Counted from the first letter of the stretch, positions 20,295 through 29,257 are shown. The stretch is 51,452 nt of DNA from Clostridia bacterium (GCA_017444825.1 JAFSVU010000023.1:1-51452); one strand, 5' to 3'. Notes: a model not told the origin generated them from the letters alone. Numbers and translations: made by a program.

Positions 20295-21680
20295 ATGTTA
20301 ATTGATCTTGTTCCTGATTTTTCAAAGAATTTCGCAAAAGGCTCCCATTCCGAGCTGCGGATCCACACAAATAAGACCCGCAAGGCAAGCCTTCTCAACG
20401 GAAATCTCATCGGAAATTCCCGCTCAGAGTCATCAGGCGTGAGCGCCAGGGTCTACAAAAACGGTTTTTACGGCTTTTCATCGTCGGCCGAGTACAGCCC
20501 CGCCACGTGTCTCAGCGTTCTGAACGCCGCCACGTCGAATGCGGAATACTACGCGTCCCGTCTCACTTCCGGTAAACCTGCTCTTCCCGATCTTCCCACG
20601 GGTTCAATTAAGATAAAAGAGGACTTTTCGGATCCGGATCAGAAATTTTACATCGACGTGATCCGCGAGATAGACGAGCACATCAAAAATACGTACCCGG
20701 ACCTTGACAGCCGCGGCGTCACTGCCTATGCAGACTCGATGGAAAAGCTTCTGTACGTATCAAACGGGTATGAATCCCACTCGATAATGCCGAGAAGCTA
20801 CATATATGTAACTCTCACAGGCGCCAATTCCTCCGGTGAGCCCATTGAAGTGTTCAGGGCCTTCGGCGGCTTCGGTCCCCTTGACACAAATTTCAGGGAT
20901 CCGTCGGAGCTTTATGAGGATATAGAAACCATTTACAAGCAGCTTTGCGACAAAAAAACGGCTGTTTTTGCGGACGCCGGCTTTAAGACCTGCATTTTGG
21001 GGCCCAGAATGACCGGAATGCTGGCCCATGAGGCCGTTGGCCACACCGTTGAGGCGGATCTGGTCCTCGGTGGCTCTGTTGCAGGCCCGAACCTTGGAAA
21101 AACAGTCGCTTCGGACAAAATATCCCTGGTGGACTTTGCCCACACCGCTTTCGGAGCGCCAACGCCGCTGCCGGTATACGTCGACGACGAAGGCACAAAG
21201 GCCGAAGATGCGCTTATTATCGACAAGGGTAAGCTTGTAGGCTACATGAACAGCCGCGAGACCGCGGAATTCTTCAATATGAAGCCCACCGGAAACGCCA
21301 GGGCATATGCTTTCTCCGACGAACCCCTCATCAGAATGCGCAACACAGCGGTTCTTCCGGGCACAGACAAACTTGAAGACATGATCGCATCTGTCGAAGA
21401 CGGCTATTATCTGATAGATTCAAACAACGGCCAGGCTGACACCACGGGCGAGTTTATGTTCGGCGTCACCATTGGTTATGAGATAAAGAACGGAAAATTA
21501 GGCAAAGCCATCAAAGACACCACCATTTCGGGCGTCGCGTTTGACATGCTGAAGACTGTTGACATGGTTTCCGACGAGATGGAGTGGGTCAGCAGCGGTT
21601 TCTGCGGGAAAAAGCAATGGATGCCTGTGGGCATGGGCGGTCCCTCAATAAAATGCCGCGTCAATATCGGCGGCCGCTGA
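20295..21680 (+). CDS. tldD: TldD-type metalloprotease subunit
   Basis: 461 aa. The zinc motif is in MLAHEAVGHTVEADLV (HExxxH near residues 245-250), the hallmark of TldD. The C-terminal part contains GGCDxx-like and SGxCGKxxQ-like (SGFCGKKQWMPVGMGGP) segments. TldD pairs with TldE to degrade unfolded peptides; in some bacteria the pair matures modified peptides. GGAGGATAATG precedes the start at 20295. Confidence 0.93.
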   Translation: MLIDLVPDFSKNFAKGSHSELRIHTNKTRKASLLNGNLIGNSRSESSGVSARVYKNGFYGFSSSAEYSPATCLSVLNAATSNAEYYASRLTSGKPALPDLPTGSIKIKEDFSDPDQKFYIDVIREIDEHIKNTYPDLDSRGVTAYADSMEKLLYVSNGYESHSIMPRSYIYVTLTGANSSGEPIEVFRAFGGFGPLDTNFRDPSELYEDIETIYKQLCDKKTAVFADAGFKTCILGPRMTGMLAHEAVGHTVEADLVLGGSVAGPNLGKTVASDKISLVDFAHTAFGAPTPLPVYVDDEGTKAEDALIIDKGKLVGYMNSRETAEFFNMKPTGNARAYAFSDEPLIRMRNTAVLPGTDKLEDMIASVEDGYYLIDSNNGQADTTGEFMFGVTIGYEIKNGKLGKAIKDTTISGVAFDMLKTVDMVSDEMEWVSSGFCGKKQWMPVGMGGPSIKCRVNIGGR

Positions 21681-21704
21681 CATTTGTTTCTACAGGAGGA
21701 CGAT

Positions 21705-23066
21705 ATGAGCTATTCAGTTATAACTATAGATAAGATAAAAGATGATGCGGACATTTCCACCATTAAACTCCTTCGCAGCGTTGCGGAAAAGTGCAAAAGT
21801 AAGCTGACCGAAGGCGGAGCGACACGATTTGTCTGCACTGTCAGCAGGTCCACGAACAACGAATTTAACGTTGACGGAGGGGTTTTCAGCCTTTTCAGGA
21901 CCGTTTTTGCGGACGGGCTCTCCATAACGTGCTACATTGGCGATAAAAAAGGCTCCGCATCCCTTAATTCAAGCCTTACGGACGACGCCAATATCACAGC
22001 CGCAGTTGAAACAGCCCTTGACGGCGCAAAAGCCGCCGAACCGGATCCCGACTGGGAGGTGGCACCGAATGAAGGTTCAAAAATATTCCTTAAGGGAAAT
22101 CTTGATTTTGACAGGGACGGACTGTTCGATCGCCTGGCAGAGGCCATGGACACCATAAAAGCCAAATATCCCCTCGTGCTGGTGGAGCAGGCCATAACGA
22201 ATCACGCAAGGAGCATCAGCCTGTTCTTTACCTCCTCGGGCACTGAGTTTATAACCATATCCGGCAGTTACGGAGTGGAATTCATGTATTCCGCCCACGA
22301 CGGCGACAATGCATCCTCGTTCTTCGGCAGCGGTTTTACCCTTGAGCAGATCGACAAGCCCTTCGTTGAAACCGGATCCTTCGCGGAATCCCTCGAAAAC
22401 ATCCAAAAACAGGTATACACAAAGCCTTTTAAGGGCAAAAAGACGGGACGGCTCATCACCACACCGGAACTCAGCAGCGAACTTATATTTTCGGCCATCA
22501 ACAACTTTGCCGGCGAGTATAACATTCTGAACGGCACGGCTGTATGGCTTGACAAAATAGGCAAAAAAGTGGCTGACGAGCGGCTCACTGTGACCTGCGC
22601 CACCAACGATCCCCGCTTTGTGGGTGGACAGACCTACACAGGCGAAGGATACCTGACAAAAGACTATAGCATAATCGACAATGGCGTCCTCACAAGTTTT
22701 GATATCTCCGCCTATACCGCAAACAAAAAAGGCCTTAAAATGGCGCCAAACGCCGGATACAACCCAATCATCAATGCGGGAACCAAATCCATAAAGGATA
22801 TAATAGCGGAGACTGAGTTCGGGATCTACGTTGCCCGTTTCTCCGGCGGAGAGCCCGCGATAAACGGCGATTTTTCAGGCGTTGCCAAGAACAGCTTTCT
22901 CATTGAGAACGGAAAGATCACTTCCGCCCTTTCGGAGACCATGATCTCCGGAAACCTGGAAGCGATACTTAACAACATCGTCGACATCTCCTCGGAGCAG
23001 GAGCTGGACGGAACAAGTGTTCTCCCTTACATCTGCTTTGACGGAGTGACAATATCGGGTGAATAA
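21705..23066 (+). CDS. pmbA: TldE/PmbA partner of the TldD protease
   Basis: 453 aa, same superfamily as TldD but without the HExxxH motif, as expected for TldE. The C-terminal segment SGGEPAINGDFSGVAKNSFL is a PmbA signature. The ATG at 21705 is preceded by AGGAGGACGAT; an in-frame codon at 21684 has no such site. It is only 24 bases from tldD, consistent with a TldD-TldE heterodimer. No peptide precursor was noticed nearby. Confidence 0.92.
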   Translation: MSYSVITIDKIKDDADISTIKLLRSVAEKCKSKLTEGGATRFVCTVSRSTNNEFNVDGGVFSLFRTVFADGLSITCYIGDKKGSASLNSSLTDDANITAAVETALDGAKAAEPDPDWEVAPNEGSKIFLKGNLDFDRDGLFDRLAEAMDTIKAKYPLVLVEQAITNHARSISLFFTSSGTEFITISGSYGVEFMYSAHDGDNASSFFGSGFTLEQIDKPFVETGSFAESLENIQKQVYTKPFKGKKTGRLITTPELSSELIFSAINNFAGEYNILNGTAVWLDKIGKKVADERLTVTCATNDPRFVGGQTYTGEGYLTKDYSIIDNGVLTSFDISAYTANKKGLKMAPNAGYNPIINAGTKSIKDIIAETEFGIYVARFSGGEPAINGDFSGVAKNSFLIENGKITSALSETMISGNLEAILNNIVDISSEQELDGTSVLPYICFDGVTISGE

Positions 23067-23071
23067 TTGAA

Positions 23072-23087
23072 TGTTCCACGTGGAACA
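23072..23087. other. parS site 1
   Basis: TGTTCCACGTGGAACA, a perfect 16-bp palindrome matching the conserved parS consensus bound by chromosomal ParB. It starts six bases after the tldE stop. A parB gene lies in this window at 33555. Confidence 0.93.
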
Positions 23088-23118
23088 TTTTTCAAAACCA
23101 ATGACTGTATAATGAAAC

Positions 23119-23165
23119 ACCGCAGGTTATCAGGCTCTTCGGCCCGCTGACCTGCGGTATTTTCA
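23119..23165 (+). terminator. Terminator between tldE and folA, possibly bidirectional
   Basis: ACCGCAGGT (23119-23127) pairs with ACCTGCGGT (23150-23158), with an inner GGC/GCC stem, followed by ATTTTC. On the other strand the stem is followed by GTTTC. It lies between two convergent genes and between the two parS sites. Confidence 0.75.
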
Positions 23166-23216
23166 TACACTTGTACAGATATGTAAATTTGCCTGTTTTT
23201 AGGCCATTTCAGCAAT

Positions 23217-23232
23217 TGTTCCACGTGGAACA
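23217..23232. other. parS site 2
   Basis: A second perfect copy of TGTTCCACGTGGAACA, here extended to an 18-bp palindrome by flanking T and A. It is 145 bp from site 1 and three bases from the folA stop codon. Confidence 0.93.
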
Positions 23233-23235
23233 AAA

Positions 23236-23760
23236 TCAGACCTGTTTTTCAGTTATCCTGCGGTATTTCGTAAAAAAGTAAGCTATATCACCCGTTCCGT
23301 CGGTTTCGGGATCGCTTTTTCTTTCAGCGCTTCTGTATACGAGCTTCCATTCGGGGATATTGTCGATATCCGGGAAATATACGTCCTTTTCAAAAGAAGC
23401 AGCAATCTTTGTCACATAGCACACGTCGCAGTGATCCAGAAACTGCTTGTATATGCTGCCGCCGCCGATAATAAATACGTCATCGCTGTTTTCATTTTTT
23501 AAGAGAGAAAGAACCTCATCAACGGATGACGCGATCTCGGCACCCTCCACCTTGAAATCCGGTCTTCTTGAAAGAATTATGTTTCTGCGTCCCTTGAGAG
23601 GCTCTTTTCCCGGGAACGTGGCAAGGGTCTTTGATCCGTAAACCACGGTCTTACCCTTAGTGAGCCTGGCAAAATTCCTGAGATCAGCCCGTATAGTGAC
23701 CAGAAGACTGTCTTTGTTTCCTATTCCCCATTCATTATCAACTGCGACTATTGTATTCAT
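23236..23760 (-). CDS. folA: Dihydrofolate reductase
   Basis: 174 aa. The N-terminus NTIVAVDNEWGIGNKDSLL, the catalytic acid in RADLRNF (near residue 26), NIILSRRPDF and FIIGGGSIYKQFL define the fold and NADPH site. Odd points: the usual LPxDL is IRADL, and the cofactor loop reads YGSKT where most enzymes have MGRxT, so the Arg that contacts the NADPH phosphate is a Ser. It regenerates tetrahydrofolate used by ThyA, two genes upstream in the same unit. Confidence 0.93.
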   Translation of the reverse strand: MNTIVAVDNEWGIGNKDSLLVTIRADLRNFARLTKGKTVVYGSKTLATFPGKEPLKGRRNIILSRRPDFKVEGAEIASSVDEVLSLLKNENSDDVFIIGGGSIYKQFLDHCDVCYVTKIAASFEKDVYFPDIDNIPEWKLVYRSAERKSDPETDGTGDIAYFFTKYRRITEKQV

Positions 23761-23784
23761 TAAGAAAACCTCCGGGCCGGAATA

Positions 23785-25311
23785 TCACACCGATCTTCCG
23801 AAAATACTGTTTATTTCCCTGTAATAAGCTTCGTCTATACCTGAAAGAGCTTCAACGGTGGTCCTGAAAAGCCAGTTTCCTTCCGGCTCCCCCGGAGTGT
23901 TCATTCTGCAGTCCTTGCCGTATCCGCACATATCCTGAAGAGATACCACGGAAAGCTTCGCGGGAGACTTCCAGACCGCCTCGGTCATCGCCCTGCATGA
24001 CTCCGACTTGTAGCCGCCCTTTTCCCAGTCTGTGCCCTTAAATCCGCAATATCTCAGCGCGAACTCCTTTTCTTTCGGGTCCGCCTCCCAGAGCCAGCCA
24101 AGGACAGTATTGTTATCGTGAGTTCCCACGTATGCGACTGAGTTTTTATCGTAATTATGGGGAAGATTTGTGCTTGCCCGCGACTCGTCGAACGCAAACT
24201 GTATCACTCTCATTCCGGGAAGACCCACGTCCCTGAGAAGGTCTATCACGTCCTGGCCGAACACGCCAAGATCCTCTGCTATCAGCCTGTCCTTGGTGTA
24301 CCCCGGTATCTCCTTAAACGCCTCAAAAAGCTCGAGACCCGGGCCCTTTTCCCAGTGGCCATCCTTTGCGCTCTTTGCCCCGTAAGGCACCGCCCAGTAG
24401 GACGCAAGGCCTCTGAAATGATCGATCCTGACCACGTCATAGAGATCCAGAGCGGAAGCCAGCCTTTCCTTCCACCAGCGGAAGCCGTTCTTCTTCATTG
24501 CAGTCCAGTTGTATAAAGGATTTCCCCAGAGCTGCCCTTCCTCCGAATAATAATCTGGAGGCACTCCGGCGACTTTTTCAGGCTTAAACGTAGAAGGATC
24601 TATCTGAAAATCACCGGGATCCGAATATACGTCCGCACTGTCGTAATCGATATAAAGAGGCATGTCGCCTATTATTCTGATGCCGTTTTCATTGGCGTAT
24701 TTTTTAATGTTTTTCCACTGAAAAAAGAAAAGAAACTGTATAAAAGAATAGTATTCAATAAGATTATCTAATTCTTCCTTCCTTTCGGAAAACAGTTCTT
24801 CCTTCCATGTATTCCAGCACGTGCCTCCGGAGAGTTCCTTCTTTGCCTTAAACTCCGCGTAGGGACGAAGCCATGGGCGGGTCTTTACAAATTCGTTAAA
24901 GTCATTGGTTAACGGAAACGCATCACGGTTCTCCCGGAAGGTGCGGTACGCTTTTTTGAGTACGTTTTCTCTTGAAAACCTTGCAAAACCGTAATCCGCC
25001 GTATGGGGACTTCCCCGGTAAATGCACGAATAAATATCCTCATCTGTCACCAGCCCGAGCCCGGAAAGCCCACGCGGGTCGACGTAGAGAGTATTGCCGG
25101 CAAAAGCGCTCTCGCCGCAGTATGGTGAGTTACCTCTGTCAAGGGGCCCCAGGGGAAGCACCTGCCAGAAAGAAAAATCCATCCTTTTCAGCCTGTCGAT
25201 GAAATCCAGGGCCTCCCGGCCGAAAACGCCCGTCCCGAAGGGTCCCGGAAGAGATGAAACGCTTAGCAGAACGCCGGCGGCTCTTTTATCAAAAACATTG
25301 GTGTCAGTCAT
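23785..25311 (-). CDS. malQ: 4-alpha-glucanotransferase (amylomaltase, GH77)
   Basis: 508 aa, the usual length for bacterial amylomaltase. Seen are GVLLSVSSLPGPFGTGVFG at the N-terminus, FWQVLPLGPL, the nucleophile region VVRIDHFRGLASYW, the acid in LIAEDLGVFG, and YVGTHDNNTVLGW. It rearranges alpha-1,4 glucans in the cytoplasm. It is out of place metabolically, sitting with 24- and 20-base gaps between folA and thyA. Confidence 0.95.
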   Translation of the reverse strand: MTDTNVFDKRAAGVLLSVSSLPGPFGTGVFGREALDFIDRLKRMDFSFWQVLPLGPLDRGNSPYCGESAFAGNTLYVDPRGLSGLGLVTDEDIYSCIYRGSPHTADYGFARFSRENVLKKAYRTFRENRDAFPLTNDFNEFVKTRPWLRPYAEFKAKKELSGGTCWNTWKEELFSERKEELDNLIEYYSFIQFLFFFQWKNIKKYANENGIRIIGDMPLYIDYDSADVYSDPGDFQIDPSTFKPEKVAGVPPDYYSEEGQLWGNPLYNWTAMKKNGFRWWKERLASALDLYDVVRIDHFRGLASYWAVPYGAKSAKDGHWEKGPGLELFEAFKEIPGYTKDRLIAEDLGVFGQDVIDLLRDVGLPGMRVIQFAFDESRASTNLPHNYDKNSVAYVGTHDNNTVLGWLWEADPKEKEFALRYCGFKGTDWEKGGYKSESCRAMTEAVWKSPAKLSVVSLQDMCGYGKDCRMNTPGEPEGNWLFRTTVEALSGIDEAYYREINSIFGRSV

Positions 25312-25331
25312 CTGTTCTCCTGAAGACCCGG

Positions 25332-26162
25332 TCAGACAGCCACTTCAAACTTCGGTATCTTGTCCCCGTGGACGTAGTTTTCGACCTTGAAGCTGTCGGG
25401 AGTAAACTTGTAAAAATCGGTAATTTCGGGATCAAGCGTGACTTTCGGCGAATCGTACACCGGCCGCTTTATAAGCTCCTCGATGATGGGTATATGCCTG
25501 TCGTAAATGTGGCAGTCGGCGATCACGTGGACAAACTCTCCTGGCTCAAAACCCGTGGCCCTTGCTATCATCATAACCAATGCCGCGTACTGCGCAACGT
25601 TCCAGCCATTGGCGGCAAGCATGTCCTGAGATCTCTGATTGAGAATGGCGCAGAGCTTACCGTCCGTCACGTTAAATGTGAGGCTGTAGGCGCAGGGGTA
25701 GAGAGCCATCTCGCTGAGATCCGCGAAATTATAGAGGTTTGTCATGATGCGCCTGCTGTTCGGGGTGTTCTTGAGGTCGTAAATGACCTTATCCACCATG
25801 TCGAAGTCGCCCTCTTTATAGTGGTGCTTGACTCCCGCCTGGTAGCCGTAAGCCTTTCCGATAGTGCCGTTTTCGTCGGCCCAGCTGTCCCAGATGTGGC
25901 TTCCCAGGTCATGTATATTGTTTGATTTTTTCTGATATATCCAGAGGATCTCATCCACCGCCAGCTTGAGCGAAATGGGCCTTATAGTAATGAGCGGAAA
26001 TTCCTTTGAGAGATCGTATCTGTTGACTACGCAAAACAGTTTTTTAGTGTAAGCCGGCGTTCCGTCGGGCCATTTCGGCCTCACGTTTCCTTCCCTTACC
26101 CAGGAACCGTTTTCCAGTATGTTTTTGCAGGTTTCAATAAAAGCAATATCAGCTGATCCCAT
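25332..26162 (-). CDS. thyA: Thymidylate synthase (ThyA type)
   Basis: 276 aa. The catalytic Cys is C157 in ALYPCAYS. The phosphate-binding Arg pair is RR137-138, with NQRSQDMLAANGWN replacing the more common QRSCDxxLGxPFN, and DCHIYDRHIP near the C-terminus. It makes dTMP with methylene-tetrahydrofolate, and the dihydrofolate produced is recycled by the FolA encoded two genes later. First gene of the minus unit; GGAGGC site 6 bases before the ATG. The replaced residues mark it as a divergent subtype. Confidence 0.94.
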   Translation of the reverse strand: MGSADIAFIETCKNILENGSWVREGNVRPKWPDGTPAYTKKLFCVVNRYDLSKEFPLITIRPISLKLAVDEILWIYQKKSNNIHDLGSHIWDSWADENGTIGKAYGYQAGVKHHYKEGDFDMVDKVIYDLKNTPNSRRIMTNLYNFADLSEMALYPCAYSLTFNVTDGKLCAILNQRSQDMLAANGWNVAQYAALVMMIARATGFEPGEFVHVIADCHIYDRHIPIIEELIKRPVYDSPKVTLDPEITDFYKFTPDSFKVENYVHGDKIPKFEVAV

Positions 26163-26502
26163 AACGCTGCCTCCGTAACTTCAAGATAATTCTTCCTTTT
26201 GTGAAGACTAACTGATTTTACTAAATTCCGTCATTTCTTTCAACTCGATGAAATTTTTTCAAATTTTTTTGTTTCTTTTTTTCCACAAGTTGTTGTGGTC
26301 GCCAATCCCATTGGTTTCTACATCTTGTGTTTTTGATGGTATTGGTTAGTTTTTCGCCATTTTTTTCTTGTGATTTGGCTGTTGCATTATGATTTTGCTT
26401 TTGTTATACTCTTGAAACCCTCATACAGAAGATAAAGAATTACAACAAAATGAAAAATTCGGATATTGGTTGGATCCGTCTTTTTATGTTTAGGAGCTAT
26501 TT
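26163..26502. other. Non-coding dnaA-upstream part of a probable bipartite oriC
   Basis: 340 bases between divergent thyA and dnaA without a plausible gene. It is AT-rich, with T runs at about 26250-26282. TTTTCCACA at 26279-26287 matches the DnaA box TTATCCACA at 8 of 9 positions, and further TTGTG half-sites lie at about 26293, 26324 and 26369. Three copies of ATTGGTT lie at 26310, 26341 and 26465. In Bacillus subtilis the origin has DnaA-box clusters both before and after dnaA; the same layout is inferred here. Confidence 0.65.
26382..26410 (+). promoter_or_regulatory. Promoter of dnaA
   Basis: TTGCAT (26382-26387), 17-base spacer, TATACT (26405-26410), 92 bases before the dnaA start. Confidence 0.6.
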
Positions 26503-27888
26503 ATGATATCTTTTGACGGGTATGCAAATTTTTGGAATACTTTCAAAAAAGAATATAGACCCGTTCTCGGTTCTGCAATATTCTTTTCAACATACATTGA
26601 GCCTTCATCCATCGTCTATTTTGACGACGAAACTATCGTTATAAGCTGCGAGAATTCTCTGGCTGAGAAGTTTTTTTCGAAGCGCTACGAGTCCGTAAAC
26701 TCTGTTTTTACGCAGATCATAGGCCATGAGTGCACCCTCGTGTTTTCCTCCGACAAAGAGGAGATCGCGATGTTTAAAAACCGTGCCGAGAGTGGTGACT
26801 TTTCGCACTCCACGGTCTCATCCGGCGTGGACGCATTCGAGCCTGCTGTCGTCTCCCGGAAGGAAACCGAAGACTCTTCAAACCTCATTTCGAAGTACAC
26901 GTTTGATAATTTCGTCGTTGGCGATAACTGCGCCCAGGCCTACAGCGTCGCGACACAGATCGCTGCAAACCCCGGAGTTCTTTTCAACCCCGTCTTTATA
27001 TATGCAAGCTCGGGCCTCGGAAAGACCCACCTTCTCCATGCCATCGGAAACGAGATAAAAAAAAACAACCCCGGCATGCGTATTCTCTACGTTCCCACCG
27101 AGACGTTCACCACGGACTATATTTCATCCATTCAGAACAACAGAATGGACGAGTTCCGTCTAAAGTACAGATCAGTTGACGTCCTCCTCATCGACGACAT
27201 CCAGTTTATTGCCAATAAATCCGGCACCCAGGAGGAGTTTTTCAACACGTTTAACGAGCTCTACGCCCACGAGAAGCAGATAGTTATTTCAAGCGACTGC
27301 CGTATCTCCGAGATCAATGCCCTCGCCGAGCGTCTCAAGACCCGCTTTGAAAACGGTTTCCAGACCTCCATCGCGGCACCCGACTACGAGGTGCGCTACG
27401 CCATCATGCTCAAAAAGAGCGAAGACATGGATATGGATATTTCCCGCGAGATCATGGATTCTCTTGCCCAGTCTGAACTGACCAATGTCCGTGAAATTGA
27501 AGGCATTTTGAACCAGTTCAAGCTTCTTGCATCCCACGGTGAAAAAATCACCATGGAGGCCGCAAAAAAAGCCCTCAGCCACCTCAACATCTCCGAAATC
27601 AAAGAAGTCAACACCGAGCTTATCCTCGACGTTGTTTCCAGATATTTCGACGTGAAGGTCGAGGATATCATATCCAAAAACAGGTCGAGAGAGCTTGTCA
27701 AGGCACGCCACATCGCCATGTACCTTTGCAGAACCATCCTCAATTATTCCTACCAGAGAATAGCTGACGAGTTCGGTGGTCTTAACCACTCTTCGGTGCT
27801 TGACGGCTGCAAAAACGTTCAGGAAAGGTACCATTCTGACGAGGATGTAAAGGCTTACGTGGACGAAATCAAGAAGCTCATCGCATAA
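26503..27888 (+). CDS. dnaA: Chromosomal replication initiator DnaA
   Basis: 461 aa with the four usual domains: N-terminal helicase-contact domain (about 1-80), variable linker (about 80-125), AAA+ ATPase with YASSGLGKTHLLHAIGN (P-loop near 168-176) and DVLLIDDIQFI, and a C-terminal helix-turn-helix. The DnaA signature reads GGLNHSSVLDGC, whereas most DnaA proteins have GGRDHTTV. The base-contacting Asp is N428 and the two Thr are S430 and S431; H429 is kept. It opens oriC, flanked here on both sides. GGAGCTATTT precedes the ATG. Confidence 0.98.
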   Translation: MISFDGYANFWNTFKKEYRPVLGSAIFFSTYIEPSSIVYFDDETIVISCENSLAEKFFSKRYESVNSVFTQIIGHECTLVFSSDKEEIAMFKNRAESGDFSHSTVSSGVDAFEPAVVSRKETEDSSNLISKYTFDNFVVGDNCAQAYSVATQIAANPGVLFNPVFIYASSGLGKTHLLHAIGNEIKKNNPGMRILYVPTETFTTDYISSIQNNRMDEFRLKYRSVDVLLIDDIQFIANKSGTQEEFFNTFNELYAHEKQIVISSDCRISEINALAERLKTRFENGFQTSIAAPDYEVRYAIMLKKSEDMDMDISREIMDSLAQSELTNVREIEGILNQFKLLASHGEKITMEAAKKALSHLNISEIKEVNTELILDVVSRYFDVKVEDIISKNRSRELVKARHIAMYLCRTILNYSYQRIADEFGGLNHSSVLDGCKNVQERYHSDEDVKAYVDEIKKLIA

Positions 27889-28072
27889 ACTCAAAAACAA
27901 CCCACAGACAATATATCAAAATGTCGGAAAAACCAATGACATCCCACACAAAACCCACAGACGGTTTTGTCTAATTTTAGCGGATTTCATTGGTTTTCCA
28001 CTTTCCCACAGTCTCTATTATTACAACTATAAATCTCATTAAAAAGAGATAATGGAATAAGCCCCGTTTTGC
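27889..28072. other. dnaA-dnaN part of oriC with CCCACA-type DnaA-box candidates
   Basis: Four CCCACA cores on one strand lie at 27901, 27943, 27954 and 28005, the last inside TTTCCCACA. They are followed by CTATTATTA (28015-28023), a complement of TAA/TAG triplets like the DnaA-trio element, and by AT-rich sequence to about 28055 that could unwind. No perfect TTATCCACA was seen. Two CATTGGTT copies lie at 27931 (reverse) and 27988. Placement after dnaA matches the unwinding site of Bacillus oriC. Confidence 0.7.
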
Positions 28073-28101
28073 TTTACAGAAAAGGCCCGATATGGTATAA
28101 T
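28073..28101 (+). promoter_or_regulatory. Promoter of dnaN
   Basis: TTTACA (28073-28078), 17-base spacer, TATAAT (28096-28101). It leaves a leader of about 30 bases and argues against any start codon before 28138. Confidence 0.75.
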
Positions 28102-28137
28102 TCAGGTATCATCTTCCCGTTAAAAAAGGAGGTAATT

Positions 28138-29253
28138 ATGAAGTTTACATGTAACAGGGATCTGCTTGCAGAAGGGCTTACAATCGTTCAGAAAGCCATA
28201 CCTAACAAATCCAATTATCCCGCTCTCGAGTGCGTGCTGATAGACGTCAGCGAAGATCTGGTGCTTACCGGATCCGATACTGATCTCAGCATTACTTATC
28301 AGGTTCCGGTCATGATCATCGAGGAGGTCGGCTCGACACTTGTCAATGCCAGAGTTTTTTCCGATATCATAAGAAGGCTGCCGGATCTTTACGTAACCAT
28401 TGAGACTTCGGGAGTTGGAGGGAATATATCCATTAACTCAGGAAAGTCACATTTTGAGCTTCCCACCATCAGTTCGGAACAGTATCCTAAGATCAATTTC
28501 ATAAACAATGACGAGAGGCTTATGGAGATGCCTGCACAGACACTTAAGAGTCTTATTAAGCAGACTTCATTTGCCGCAAGCCCAGACAGTGCACGGATGG
28601 TGCTCCGCGGTGTTCTCATAGAAAACTCCGGTGGCCTGCTTAAATTTGTGGCTATAGACGGTTACAGGCTCGCGGTCAAAACATCTCCCAGCGATTACGA
28701 AGAGGACTTCAGAATGGTGGTGCCTTCAAAAGTACTGAACGAGCTGGCTAAGATAATTGAGAAGAGTGAAAACAATATCCGTTTCTGCTTCAGCGAGGAC
28801 GAAAAGCAGGTGATGTTCTTTAACGATAATTTCTCATTGGTGTCGGGTCTGCTTAAGGGAGATTTTCCGGATTACAAGCAGCTCCTTCCGAAGGAATACA
28901 AGTGCAGGATGGTGACAAAGAACCAGGTGCTTATTGACACTATAGAGAGAGTTTCATTGGTTATAAATGACGATAAAAAGTGGTTCGTTGAGCTCACCAC
29001 ATATCCCGACGAGGTGTTTATATGCGCTACCGGTGAAAACGGAAAATCCCACGAAACGGTTCCCGCCGAAATCTCGGGACAGGAGATACTGATAGCTTTC
29101 AACGAGAAGAGCCTTGTGGAGTGTCTTAAGGCAATCGAAAAAGAAAACATTACTATCAACTTCTCCTTTGAAAAAGGACCCTGCGTGATATCTTCCGACG
29201 AGGACAGCTCCTACTTCATCCTCATAATGCCGGTAAAACACAAATCCAGGTGA
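28138..29253 (+). CDS. dnaN: DNA polymerase III beta subunit (sliding clamp)
   Basis: 371 aa, matching the family. It begins MKFTCNRDLLAEGLTIVQKA and shows the three-fold repeat of clamp domains (about 1-125, 126-250, 251-371). It ends in YFILIMPVKHK, equivalent to the family's YxxMPMR tail. The frame extends upstream, but the ATG at 28138 has AAAGGAGGTAATT just before it. It forms the ring that tethers polymerase to DNA. Confidence 0.97.
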   Translation: MKFTCNRDLLAEGLTIVQKAIPNKSNYPALECVLIDVSEDLVLTGSDTDLSITYQVPVMIIEEVGSTLVNARVFSDIIRRLPDLYVTIETSGVGGNISINSGKSHFELPTISSEQYPKINFINNDERLMEMPAQTLKSLIKQTSFAASPDSARMVLRGVLIENSGGLLKFVAIDGYRLAVKTSPSDYEEDFRMVVPSKVLNELAKIIEKSENNIRFCFSEDEKQVMFFNDNFSLVSGLLKGDFPDYKQLLPKEYKCRMVTKNQVLIDTIERVSLVINDDKKWFVELTTYPDEVFICATGENGKSHETVPAEISGQEILIAFNEKSLVECLKAIEKENITINFSFEKGPCVISSDEDSSYFILIMPVKHKSR

Positions 29254-29257
29254 CCCA

